Shown here piece after piece: positions 44,213-52,466 of a stretch of 64,000 nucleotides of DNA; position 1 is the first letter of the stretch; every line of letters starts with the position of its first letter. The DNA lies in the NCBI RefSeq assembly GCF_002270485.1, contig NZ_NQOG01000011.1, forward strand, positions 39,008 to 103,007. Reading direction: 5' to 3'. This DNA is from Anaerostipes hominis (ex Lee et al. 2021). GTDB taxonomy: Bacteria > Bacillota > Clostridia > Lachnospirales > Lachnospiraceae. Under the pieces are notes generated by a model. That model had not been told where the DNA came from. It ran no database searches and worked only from the letters and a program-made list of their open reading frames with translations. The position numbers and the translations under genes are program-made.

Positions 44213-46204
44213 ATGGAGAGATACAATAAGAGGCTGATCAAGATCCTTCGCTTCTTTTTGGAAAATGAAAAAAGGATTACCGGGGCAAGCATTGCATTGT
44301 CTGTGGGCGTTTCTACAAGGACGGTCAGGAATGACATCAAAGAGTTAAATCAGATGCTTGCGGACAGGGGAGCAGAGATCACGTCAGAGATCGGGCAGGG
44401 ATATAAGCTTGCTGTGAACGACAGCCGGAAATTTGACGTCCTGAAAAAAGAGATCCGGAAAGAAGAGAGTTCAAAGCCGTTTCAAAATATCATTCCGTCA
44501 GATTCGGAAGAACGGGTTTATTATATTATTTCCAGGCTTTTGCTGAACTCTCTGAACAGCGGGGAGAGGATCGACTTCTTTGATCTGGAGGAAGAATTGT
44601 TTGTGAGTACTTCCACTCTGAAAAAAGATTTGAGAACTATCGACGGGATACTTAAAAAACATGACCTTCGGATCAGTGATACAAAAAAGGAAGGAATGAG
44701 AGTCGTAGGGCAGGAGACGAAGATCCGGTTTTGTATTTCGGAATACATTTTCAACAACCAAAAGGATACAGGAGATATAGGGAACCAGTTTTACAAGGAC
44801 ATTTTTTCATCCGATGAGGTGGAAAATCTGAGGATCATCCTCATGGAAGCGATCACAGATTTTAACCTGCGGCTTACGGATATCGCTTTCCGTAACCTGC
44901 TCGTACATAGCCTGATCATGCTTAAGCGTTTCGAGAAAAAACGGCATGTGAAATACGATGAAGAAGAGATCGAGCTGTTTTCGGGAACAAAGGAGTTCCG
45001 CTGTGCCCAGCAGATTATAAATGAGATTTCCAGGAAATTGGGCATCTCCCTGGGAGATGAAGTGTATTATCTGACCCAGCATCTGATCTCCAGCCAGCGT
45101 TTTCTGATCGAGAATCTGGATGGGGATTACGAGTATAAGGATGAAATTGAGGACATTTTAAATACCATCCGCTCGGGGACAGGGATCGATCTGTCCGACG
45201 ACAATCAGCTGATCAACGGGCTGGCCATGCATTTGAGCGCGGCTTTGCAGAGGCTCCGGTTTGACATGAATATAAGAAATGAGTTTCTGGACAGTATCAA
45301 AAACCTGTATCCGCTTGCCTTTGAACTGGCAGTCGTAGCCGGGGAGGTGATTGAAAAAAAACATAAGCTCAAGGCAAAAGAGTCGGAAATCGGATTTCTG
45401 GCCATGCATTTCGGAGCGGCACTGGAGAGAAAAGGGCTGAATCGGAAACAGGAGCCAAAGAAAGTAGTTCTGGTCTGTATCGCAGGCATTGCCACGGCGC
45501 TGCTCCTAAAAGAGAAATTACAGCATAAGTTTGGGCAGTACATAGAGATCGTAAAATCCTGTCCGGTACAGGAAGTGAACGAAGAACTGATTGACAGCGC
45601 CGATCTGGTGCTGACCACGGTAGAGCTTCCCGATTTTCAGTCTGAAAAAATAAAAAAGATCAAACTGTTTCTGGATGATGATGACCTGAACCATCTGGCT
45701 ACGGTGATCACAGACAGTGGAAACCAGATGAAAGTCATTGATTACAGCAGCATCTTCCGGGAAGACCTCTTCTTCACCAATATGGAGTTTAAGGACAAAC
45801 AGGAAATTCTTGAATTTATGGCCAACGTCATGGTCGAAAAGGGCTATATCAACCAGGAGATCAAGCAATCCATCTTTAAAAGGGAAGAGATGTCAACTAC
45901 AGAACTGGGAAGTCTGGTGGCCATACCACATGCCCTTTTTAACGATATGGAGGAGGCGGCTGTTTCCGTCATGGTCCTGAAAAAGCCAGTCATCTGGGAA
46001 AATGAAAAAGTCCAGGTAGTCCTGATGTTAAACATTCCCCAGAGCAAATACGATGTCTGGGAAGTTGTATTTAAAAACCTATATCAGTTTTTGATCGGAA
46101 ATTCCGGCGTGGCGAAACTGGTGAAGCACCCTTGTTATGGGCAGTTTATCAAAGACTTATTAGAACAGGAAGAGAAGCTTAAAGAAACAGCAGGGAGGAT
46201 ATGA
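44213..46204 (+). CDS. PRD-containing transcriptional regulator (MtlR/LicR-like) with PTS EIIB and EIIA domains
   Basis: 663 residues. Order: N-terminal HTH pair (about 1-165, SVGVSTRTVRNDIKELNQML, LFVSTSTLKKDLRTID), two PRD domains (about 170-400, with His in LVHSLIMLKR and LAMHFGAALER), an EIIB-gat-like domain (about 410-495, VVLVCIAGIATALLLKEKL, with Ile-Ala where the usual Cys would lie close to GIG), and an EIIA domain (about 515-655, VAIPHALFND with the phospho-His). It activates the downstream PTS operon according to phosphorylation by HPr and EIIB. ATG 44213 follows AGAGGAGG. Confidence 0.9.
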   Translation: MERYNKRLIKILRFFLENEKRITGASIALSVGVSTRTVRNDIKELNQMLADRGAEITSEIGQGYKLAVNDSRKFDVLKKEIRKEESSKPFQNIIPSDSEERVYYIISRLLLNSLNSGERIDFFDLEEELFVSTSTLKKDLRTIDGILKKHDLRISDTKKEGMRVVGQETKIRFCISEYIFNNQKDTGDIGNQFYKDIFSSDEVENLRIILMEAITDFNLRLTDIAFRNLLVHSLIMLKRFEKKRHVKYDEEEIELFSGTKEFRCAQQIINEISRKLGISLGDEVYYLTQHLISSQRFLIENLDGDYEYKDEIEDILNTIRSGTGIDLSDDNQLINGLAMHLSAALQRLRFDMNIRNEFLDSIKNLYPLAFELAVVAGEVIEKKHKLKAKESEIGFLAMHFGAALERKGLNRKQEPKKVVLVCIAGIATALLLKEKLQHKFGQYIEIVKSCPVQEVNEELIDSADLVLTTVELPDFQSEKIKKIKLFLDDDDLNHLATVITDSGNQMKVIDYSSIFREDLFFTNMEFKDKQEILEFMANVMVEKGYINQEIKQSIFKREEMSTTELGSLVAIPHALFNDMEEAAVSVMVLKKPVIWENEKVQVVLMLNIPQSKYDVWEVVFKNLYQFLIGNSGVAKLVKHPCYGQFIKDLLEQEEKLKETAGRI

Positions 46205-46205
46205 A

Positions 46206-46652
46206 GTGGAAAAGCTAATCTTAAACGAAAACAATGTGCAGCTGCAGATAGAAGCAAAAAACTGGGAAGAGGCAGTGAGGATCGGAGCGGAGATGCTGGT
46301 CAGCCAGGGATGTGCTGAAAAGTCCTATGTGGAAGGAATCATAAGTGCCATCAAAGAACTGGGGCCATACATCATCGTGGCCGACGGCCTGGCTATGCCG
46401 CATACAAGGCCGGAATGCGGGGCTACCGGCATCGGCTGCAGCCTGATCACCTTAAAAGAACCGGTCTTCTTTGACGGGGATAAGGAACCGGTAAGGGTCC
46501 TGATCTGTTTTTCGGCGGTGGACAGCGAAAGCCATCTGGACATTCTGAAAATGATCGTTGGCTTCGTGGAAAAGGGATGGATTCCGGAGATCGCCGCAAT
46601 GAAGGATAAGCAGGAATTGTTTGATTTTCTCAATAAGAATAGTAATGCCTGA
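46206..46652 (+). CDS. PTS EIIA component (fructose/mannitol superfamily)
   Basis: 148 residues; the phospho-His is in VADGLAMPHTRPE. It takes phosphate from HPr and passes it to the EIIB encoded next. It starts at GTG 46206, one base after the regulator stop. The combination with ascorbate-type EIIB and EIIC is typical of the Ula/Sga group. Confidence 0.9.
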   Translation: MEKLILNENNVQLQIEAKNWEEAVRIGAEMLVSQGCAEKSYVEGIISAIKELGPYIIVADGLAMPHTRPECGATGIGCSLITLKEPVFFDGDKEPVRVLICFSAVDSESHLDILKMIVGFVEKGWIPEIAAMKDKQELFDFLNKNSNA

Positions 46653-46704
46653 TAAGGCTGCTATAAAAAGAAACACGACAACCATTTTAAAAGGAGGATA
46701 GAAC

Positions 46705-46995
46705 ATGTTAAAGATTTTAGCAGTGTGCGGGGCAGGGCTCGGAAGCAGTTTTGCATGCCAGATGAGTGCGGAAGCGGTATTGAAAGACCTGGGAGTAGAC
46801 GCAAAAATGGATCACACGGACATTTCCAGTGTATCCGGGGCACAGGCAGACATCATAATCGCCGCAAAGAATTTTGAAAAGCAGTTTGAGCGTTATACGA
46901 TCAGCTGCCCGACAGTATTTTTAGAGCGCCTGGTAGACAAAAATGAAATCCGGGAGAAGCTTGTACCGGTGTTAAAAGAACTGGGAGAACTTTGA
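46705..46995 (+). CDS. PTS EIIB component (lactose/ascorbate type)
   Basis: 96 residues, one small alpha/beta domain with the phosphocysteine loop AVCGAGLGSSFAC (Cys8). It phosphorylates the sugar carried by the EIIC encoded next. AAAAGGAGG precedes it. Confidence 0.9.
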   Translation: MLKILAVCGAGLGSSFACQMSAEAVLKDLGVDAKMDHTDISSVSGAQADIIIAAKNFEKQFERYTISCPTVFLERLVDKNEIREKLVPVLKELGEL

Positions 46996-47027
46996 AAACA
47001 AGAGGAAAAAGAAAGTGAGGAAAAACT

Positions 47028-48305
47028 ATGCAAGTATTGAATTTTATCATCAATAATATTTTAACGCAGGCCTCCATCATCATCGCATTGATTGCGCTGC
47101 TCGGTCTGGTCCTGCAGAAAAAACCGGTGGGAGCCGTCATCTCAGGAACAATGAAAACCATGCTCGGATTTCTTGTACTGTCCGCAGGTTCTGCTGTCAT
47201 CGTTTCATCGCTGACTTATTTTGGAGACATATTTAAGGCTGCATTCGGATTGAAGGGTCTGGTTGCCTCCATCGAGGGAATCAACGGCCAGGCCATGAAT
47301 GAGCTGGGGCTGGGAAGCGAGATCGCCATCACCCTTGCGGGAATCTTTATCGTCAATATTATCATTGCAAGATTTACAAAATTCAAATACATATTCCTGA
47401 CAGGCCAGGCATTGCTCTGGGAGGCGACACTCTGTGTGGTATTCGCTTATTACTGTGGATTAACAGGTGTACCTCTGATCATCATCGGAAGTATCGTGGG
47501 AGGATTCTTTGCGACCTTCATGCCTGCCTTTGCACAGCCTATTGTAAAGAAGATCACGGGCAGTGAAGATATCGCACTCGGACACTTATGTACAATCGGT
47601 TATATGTTCACAGCGCTGATTGCAAAACTGACCGGCGGAAAATCAAAATCCACAGAGGACATCAATCTTCCAAAGAGCCTGGAATTTTTACAGGATACTT
47701 ACCTTTCTGTCATGGTTGTCATGGTACCGCTTTATGTGATTACAGCTGCATTTGCAGGGCCGGCCGCATGTGCAGAATATGCGGGAAATACGAACTTTAT
47801 CGTTCATGCATTTTTACAGGGTATGCAGTTTGTCGTAGGTGTCTATGTGCTGATGACAGGAGTCCGCATGCTCTTGGCCGAGATCGTTCCTGCATTCCAG
47901 GGAATTTCCATGAAGCTGGTTCCAAACTCAGTGCCTGCACTGGACTGCCCGGTATTGTTCCCATATGCGCCGAATGCGGTCATCTTCGGATTTGTCTTTA
48001 CAACGATCGGTTCTATTATCGGAATGTTCCTGACTCCGGTATTCGGACTTCCTATGGTCCTGCCGGGAGTACTGTCCAACTTCTTCGCAGGCGGAACAGC
48101 AGGTATATTTGCAAACCAGGTAGGCGGAAGACGGGGAGCCATGATCGGATGTATTGCTCACGGAATCTTTATTACCTTCCTGCCGGCTATGCTCTCACCG
48201 ATGCTTGCCGACATTGGATTTATCAATACGACTTGTACGGACGTGGATACGGTAGTGACCGGTTTCCTGTTCATGCTGTTTAAGTCAATAGCTGCAATAT
48301 TTTAG
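47028..48305 (+). CDS. PTS EIIC component (UlaA/ascorbate family)
   Basis: 425 residues with about 10-11 membrane helices. The sequence (IINNILTQASIIIALIALLGLVLQKK at the start and AGGTAGIFANQVGGRRGAMIG near the end) is of the SgaT/UlaA family. UlaA itself carries L-ascorbate, but many homologues carry other sugars or polyols. The aldolases and kinases downstream do not match the ascorbate pathway, so the substrate is probably different. Confidence 0.88.
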   Translation: MQVLNFIINNILTQASIIIALIALLGLVLQKKPVGAVISGTMKTMLGFLVLSAGSAVIVSSLTYFGDIFKAAFGLKGLVASIEGINGQAMNELGLGSEIAITLAGIFIVNIIIARFTKFKYIFLTGQALLWEATLCVVFAYYCGLTGVPLIIIGSIVGGFFATFMPAFAQPIVKKITGSEDIALGHLCTIGYMFTALIAKLTGGKSKSTEDINLPKSLEFLQDTYLSVMVVMVPLYVITAAFAGPAACAEYAGNTNFIVHAFLQGMQFVVGVYVLMTGVRMLLAEIVPAFQGISMKLVPNSVPALDCPVLFPYAPNAVIFGFVFTTIGSIIGMFLTPVFGLPMVLPGVLSNFFAGGTAGIFANQVGGRRGAMIGCIAHGIFITFLPAMLSPMLADIGFINTTCTDVDTVVTGFLFMLFKSIAAIF

Positions 48306-48347
48306 TCCGTAAATAAATAGTTTATGATGCGGCAGGAGGAAATAAAA

Positions 48348-48731
48348 ATGTTTTTGTTTAAAAAGAAAAAAGATAAAGCGGCGAAAGAAGAGGCTGTACC
48401 TGAAATCAGCCGGGAAGAGCTTTTAAAAAAGGCCGAGGCCATACAAAAAGAGCTTCCGGATCTTTCCGGGGAGGAGCGGAACAAGGCGCTGAACGAGCTT
48501 GGGAGCCTGTACTTTGAGGCTGAAGAGACAGACAAGGCAATCAGAGCATATGAGACCAGCCTTTCAGAGAGCAAAGCCCTTGGTAAGGCATATACCGATC
48601 TGCTGAAGCTCTACAACATAAAAAGAAGAGAAGCTTCGGAGGCAAAAGATGATGCAAAGATGAAAGAATACATGGATAAAATTGACGGGCTGATGAAACT
48701 GTCTAAGGATGTCATTCGTGGAAAAGCGTAA
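48348..48731 (+). CDS. Small tetratricopeptide-like protein in the PTS operon
   Basis: 127 residues, helical, with a very lysine-rich N-terminus (FLFKKKKDK) and a TPR-like stretch at about 45-95 (ALNELGSLYFEAEETDKAIRAYETSL). No membrane segment. The function is not recognised; TPR folds bind protein partners, so it may hold an operon enzyme. ATG 48348 follows GCAGGAGG. Confidence 0.7.
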   Translation: MFLFKKKKDKAAKEEAVPEISREELLKKAEAIQKELPDLSGEERNKALNELGSLYFEAEETDKAIRAYETSLSESKALGKAYTDLLKLYNIKRREASEAKDDAKMKEYMDKIDGLMKLSKDVIRGKA

Positions 48732-48745
48732 AGGAGATAACCGAT

Positions 48746-49591
48746 ATGTATAGAAATTTAATTGACTTGTTTAAAGAAAATGAAGGAAAGGGGGCTGTGG
48801 GTGCTTTTAATGTGCACTGTTTCGAGATGCTTCCGGCTATGGTCAGAGCGGCAGAGGAACTTGGCGTGCCTGTGATCTTACAGACTTCTCTCGGCACTGC
48901 CAGATACATCGGATTTGAACCGCTGATCGCCGCAGTGAAGGCAATCGCTGAAAAATCTGCTGTAAGCGTTGCCTTACATATGGATCACTGCAAAGATATT
49001 GATGCACTGAAAGAAGCTATTGACAAGGGATATTCCTCTGTCATGTATGACGGGTCCTCTCTGTCTTTAGAAGAAAACATCAAAAATACAAAAGAAGTGG
49101 TTGCCTATGCCCATGAAAGAAATGTATCCGTGGAAGGTGAAGTCGGCTCCATCGGCGGTGCGGAGGAAGGTGTGGTCGTTGCCAAGGATGACGCCATGTA
49201 TACGAAACCGGAAGATGCCCTTTATTTTGCCGAGAACACCGGGGTGGACGCACTGGCTGTTTCCATCGGGACAACTCACGGGCAGTACAAATCCAAGGCA
49301 AAGATCAACTATGAACTGCTGGCCGAACTGAAAGCGAAACTTGGGGATACCGGTCTGGTTCTTCACGGAGGCACCGGAGTGTCCGACGAAGATATGAGGC
49401 GCTGTGTCAGAGAAGGAATGAAAAAGATCAATGTAGGCACAGAACTTAACAAATCCTATATCGAAGTAGTGAGAGAAACTTTTACCGGAGAGGATGTGAC
49501 CCCTCTGACTTCATTGAGAAATCTTCTCGGGCCTGCAAATGACAAGGTCGCAGATGTTGTAAAAGAGAAAGCATCTTTATTCAGAATCTAA
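48746..49591 (+). CDS. Class II ketose-bisphosphate aldolase (GatY/KbaY/FbaA-like)
   Basis: 281 residues. Zinc ligands are in ALHMDHCKD, IGTTHGQYK, and VLHGGTGVSDEDM; VEGEVGSIGG holds the conserved Glu. The pattern is that of aldolases cutting fructose-, tagatose- or related 1,6-bisphosphates, or 6-phospho-5-dehydro-2-deoxy-gluconate (IolJ). It would split the bisphosphate produced by the PfkB kinase encoded further on. Confidence 0.88.
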   Translation: MYRNLIDLFKENEGKGAVGAFNVHCFEMLPAMVRAAEELGVPVILQTSLGTARYIGFEPLIAAVKAIAEKSAVSVALHMDHCKDIDALKEAIDKGYSSVMYDGSSLSLEENIKNTKEVVAYAHERNVSVEGEVGSIGGAEEGVVVAKDDAMYTKPEDALYFAENTGVDALAVSIGTTHGQYKSKAKINYELLAELKAKLGDTGLVLHGGTGVSDEDMRRCVREGMKKINVGTELNKSYIEVVRETFTGEDVTPLTSLRNLLGPANDKVADVVKEKASLFRI

Positions 49592-49599
49592 GGGACAGA

Positions 49600-49642
49600 A
49601 GATAAAACCGGGAAAACGCATCTTACTTTCCCGGTTTTATCT
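49600..49642 (+). terminator. Long hairpin between the aldolase and deoC
   Basis: A perfect 15-bp stem: AGATAAAACCGGGAA (49600-49614) with TTCCCGGTTTTATCT (49628-49642). The following TGTTAC is only moderately U-rich, so termination may be partial. A TACAAT box at 49645-49650 could start a new transcript for deoC. Confidence 0.65.
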
Positions 49643-49707
49643 GTTACAATAGTAAGTAAGAAACCAGTTAAACAGCCGCTTTAGTTTCAGAGAGAAGGAG
49701 CCTTGTT

Positions 49708-50358
49708 ATGAAGAGAAATGAAATCTTAAAAACTGTTGACCACACACTGCTTGCACAGACAGCCGTATGGGACGAGATCAGAGTGATCTGTGATGATGCC
49801 ATTGCCTACGGGACGGCTTCCGTCTGTATCCCGCCGTCTTTTATTAAAAAAGCCAAAGAATATGTGGGGGACAAGATGAAACTCTGTACGGTCATCGGCT
49901 TTCCCAACGGTTATTCCACCAGTGAAGTAAAGGAATTTGAGACAAAGAATGCCCTTTTAAACGGTGCTGATGAGATCGATATGGTCGTGAATCTGGGAGA
50001 TGTAAAGGAAGGCAATGATGATAAGGTTATTGAAGAAATTCGTCTTTTGAAGAAAGCCTGCGGTGACAAGATCCTGAAAGTGATCGTGGAGACCTGTCTG
50101 CTGACGGAAGAAGAAAAGATCCGTATGTGCCGGGCAGTAACGGAAGCAGGAGCTGACTTCATCAAGACATCCACGGGATTTTCCACGGGAGGCGCTGCGT
50201 TTGAGGATGTGGAGCTGTTTAAAAAGCATGTGGGAGAGGGAGTAAAGATCAAGGCCGCAGGCGGAATTGCTTCTTTTGACGATGCAGAACGCTTTCTTTC
50301 ACTGGGCGCAGACCGCCTTGGAACCAGCAGGCTGATCAAGATCATGAAGGAGGAATAG
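49708..50358 (+). CDS. deoC: Deoxyribose-phosphate aldolase
   Basis: 216 residues, a TIM barrel. The Schiff-base lysine is in [17 protein letters not shown], and the second active-site lysine is in KIKAAGGI. It splits 2-deoxyribose-5-phosphate into acetaldehyde and glyceraldehyde-3-phosphate. It is followed by a PfkB kinase at 4 nt. Found next to a PTS rather than nucleoside genes, it may act on a related deoxysugar phosphate. Confidence 0.93.
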   Translation: MKRNEILKTVDHTLLAQTAVWDEIRVICDDAIAYGTASVCIPPSFIKKAKEYVGDKMKLCTVIGFPNGYSTSEVKEFETKNALLNGADEIDMVVNLGDVKEGNDDKVIEEIRLLKKACGDKILKVIVETCLLTEEEKIRMCRAVTEAGADFIKTSTGFSTGGAAFEDVELFKKHVGEGVKIKAAGGIASFDDAERFLSLGADRLGTSRLIKIMKEE

Positions 50359-50361
50359 CCT

Positions 50362-51264
50362 ATGGCAGTAGTCTGTGTAGGGCAGTCTGCCTATGATATT
50401 GTAATTCCATACGATGGAGAGCTGACAGAAAATCAGAAGTACCGTGTCAGAGACCGGCTGGAGTGCGGGGGAGGCCCTGCCATGAATGCGGCTTATCTCT
50501 GTGCCCTGTGGGGAGAGGAAACCAGCCTCATCAGCCGTATCGGTGACGATGACTATGGAAAAAAGCTTAAAAAAATCCTCAGAGAAGCGGGGGTCGATAC
50601 GTCCCATCTCGTAGAGGAAGACGGGATAGAGACACCTTACAGCATCATCCTTTCCAATACAGGAAACGGAGCCAGGACAATCTTTAATTTCCCAGGAGAA
50701 ATACGGTACCGGCAGTATACCTATCCCAAGCTTAATGTGAGTGTGATCTTAAGCGACGGACACCTTCCCAAACTCAGCATCGGGGCCATTGAGAAATATC
50801 CGTCGGCACTGTCCGTACTGGATGCGGGAACCTGCCGTGAAAGTACCATGGAGGTGGCGCCATATGTGGACTATATTGTCTGTTCAGAAGACTTTGCCAG
50901 ACAGTATACAGGGAAGGCCGTGGATCTGAATAACCCCGGACTGTGCAGAGAGATTTTCGGCCGGATTCAGAGCATCAACCAGAAGCAAGCGGTGATCACT
51001 CTGGGGGAAAAGGGATTGCTGTACGAAGAGGACGGAGAACTGAAACACCTTCCCGCCTATCCTGCCAGGGCCGTTGATACGAGCGGAGCCGGGGATATCT
51101 TTCACGGGGCATTTGCCTGTGGACTGGCAAGAAAGATGCCTCTTAAAGATATTTTAAAGCTGAGCTCCATGGCCTCTGCTATTTCAGTGGAAAGTCTGGG
51201 AGGGCAGAGTTCCATACCGTCTCTGGATTTGACGGAACGAAAGCTAAAGGAGCAGGAAAGATGA
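50362..51264 (+). CDS. PfkB-family carbohydrate kinase
   Basis: 300 residues. The N-terminal GG motif (ECGGGPAMNAAYLCALWG) and the C-terminal catalytic motif DTSGAGDIFHGAFACGL with the base Asp are intact. It phosphorylates a sugar or sugar phosphate. In this operon it could add a second phosphate to the PTS product or activate 2-deoxyribose-like sugars. It overlaps the next gene by 4 nt. Confidence 0.9.
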   Translation: MAVVCVGQSAYDIVIPYDGELTENQKYRVRDRLECGGGPAMNAAYLCALWGEETSLISRIGDDDYGKKLKKILREAGVDTSHLVEEDGIETPYSIILSNTGNGARTIFNFPGEIRYRQYTYPKLNVSVILSDGHLPKLSIGAIEKYPSALSVLDAGTCRESTMEVAPYVDYIVCSEDFARQYTGKAVDLNNPGLCREIFGRIQSINQKQAVITLGEKGLLYEEDGELKHLPAYPARAVDTSGAGDIFHGAFACGLARKMPLKDILKLSSMASAISVESLGGQSSIPSLDLTERKLKEQER

Positions 51265-51863
51265 AAAGGACTTTGATTTTACTGGCAGGGTATCCAGGCA
51301 CCGGAAAGACTTATATGTGCAATAAGATTTTGGAGCAGGAGAAGGATTTTCAGGTGATCTCTCAGGATGACATGAAGGAACAGCTTTGGGATGAGTTTGG
51401 CTTTGACAACATGGAAGAAAAGACGGCTCTGGAGAATAAAAGCTGGGCACTTTATTATGAGCGGACAGAAGAGGCCATGAAACAGGGGAAACGGCTGATC
51501 TCGGATTATCCGTTCAGCGAAAAACAGAGAGGAAAGCTCGAAAGACTCTGTGAAGAATACGGATATCAGCCTGTTACGATCCGCCTGGTGGGTGATCTGG
51601 ATGTCCTTTTCGGGCGGTCAAAGCAGAGAGATCTGGATACAAGCCGTCACTTGGGTCATGTGGTGAGCCGTTATCACAAAGGGGATGTGCTTCTGGACCG
51701 GACGAAAGGCGACTGCTTTGTGGATTATGATATCTTCATGGACCGGTGCAGGAACCGGGGTTACGGAGAATTCTGTCTGGGGAAACTCATCGAAGTAGAC
51801 GTAACCGATTACAGCAAGATAGACTACGATAAAATATTAGGACAGTTGAAAAAGTGGCTTTAG
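51261..51863 (+). CDS. P-loop kinase-like protein (AAA_33/zeta-kinase fold)
   Basis: 200 residues with Walker A GYPGTGKTYMC near the N-terminus, ISQDDMKEQLWDEF with an Asp in place of a base, and ISDYPFSEKQR; the C-terminal half has VDYDIFMDRC and RHLGHVV. It resembles small P-loop kinases of sugars or nucleosides, or the zeta-toxin fold; no antitoxin gene is next to it. Being last in a sugar operon with an ATGA overlap, a sugar kinase is the better guess. Confidence 0.75.
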   Translation: MKRTLILLAGYPGTGKTYMCNKILEQEKDFQVISQDDMKEQLWDEFGFDNMEEKTALENKSWALYYERTEEAMKQGKRLISDYPFSEKQRGKLERLCEEYGYQPVTIRLVGDLDVLFGRSKQRDLDTSRHLGHVVSRYHKGDVLLDRTKGDCFVDYDIFMDRCRNRGYGEFCLGKLIEVDVTDYSKIDYDKILGQLKKWL

Positions 51864-51873
51864 AGACAGCCAT

Positions 51874-51908
51874 AAACCTCATTCTATAATTAGGATGGGG
51901 TTTTTTAT
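51874..51908 (+). terminator. Terminator of the PTS/aldolase/kinase operon
   Basis: AAACCTCAT (51874-51882) pairs with ATGGGGTTT (51895-51903), followed by TTTATTT. A second small hairpin GGGGAAG/CTTCCCC lies at about 51913-51937. Confidence 0.8.
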
Positions 51909-52017
51909 TTTATGGGGAAGTTCTGCGACCTTCCCCATGAAAAAAAGCTCCGCGGATTGTGCACAACTTTGTTTTAGTAAATTTTTGTGAAAAACTGCGA
52001 TTAGTCTATTAGGTTTC

Positions 52018-52046
52018 TTGTAATTCCGTTTCTGCTGTGCTATAAT
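52018..52046 (+). promoter_or_regulatory. Promoter of the blaI-blaR1 operon
   Basis: TTGTAA (52018-52023) and TATAAT (52041-52046) with a 17-bp spacer, about 40 bp before blaI. A direct repeat ATTAG-TCT-ATTAG (52000-52012) lies just upstream of the -35 and could be a regulator site; it is not the palindrome known for classical BlaI operators. Confidence 0.65.
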
Positions 52047-52088
52047 TATGCTAAATCATTAAATGAATAACAAAAGGAGATTTTACGT

Positions 52089-52466
52089 ATGAGAGAAAGG
52101 GAATTAACAAACAGGGAAATACTGATCATGAAGTGTGCATGGAGCTCAGAAAAAGAATTGTCGGTGCAGGAGATGCAGGGAAGGCTGAAAGAACAGTTCG
52201 GCTGGGATGCAAAGCGTTCTACGCTCCGTACATTTCTTGTGGATATGGAAGGAAAAGGATTTATAGCGATCGAAAGGAGGGGGAGGCATTCTTATATAAA
52301 GGTGCTGGCCGAGGAAGATGAGTATAAAAAGACCCAGACAGCAAAGATGCTGGATTTCTGGTTTGACGGGTCCAGTCAAAAGCTGATAAGCGCATTGACA
52401 AATGAAGTGACCGAAGATTCAGTGGATCATCTTATGGGGGTATTAGATGAGCTGGGAGACGATTGA
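52089..52466 (+). CDS. blaI: BlaI/MecI/CopY-family repressor
   Basis: 125 residues, a paralogue of the protein at 373: RELTNREILIMKCAW and KRSTLRTFLVDMEGKGFIAIERRGR form the winged helix. It represses the operon until cleaved by BlaR1. AAAGGAG precedes the ATG. It overlaps blaR1 by 20 nt. No beta-lactamase gene is nearby; instead a secreted protein and an Rhs toxin follow, so its regulon is not beta-lactam resistance. Confidence 0.9.
   Translation: MRERELTNREILIMKCAWSSEKELSVQEMQGRLKEQFGWDAKRSTLRTFLVDMEGKGFIAIERRGRHSYIKVLAEEDEYKKTQTAKMLDFWFDGSSQKLISALTNEVTEDSVDHLMGVLDELGDD

Noticed and set aside
51261..51863. Zeta-type toxin of a toxin-antitoxin pair
   Set aside because: The P-loop fold allows it, but there is no small antitoxin gene next to it and the ATGA overlap with a sugar kinase points to metabolism.
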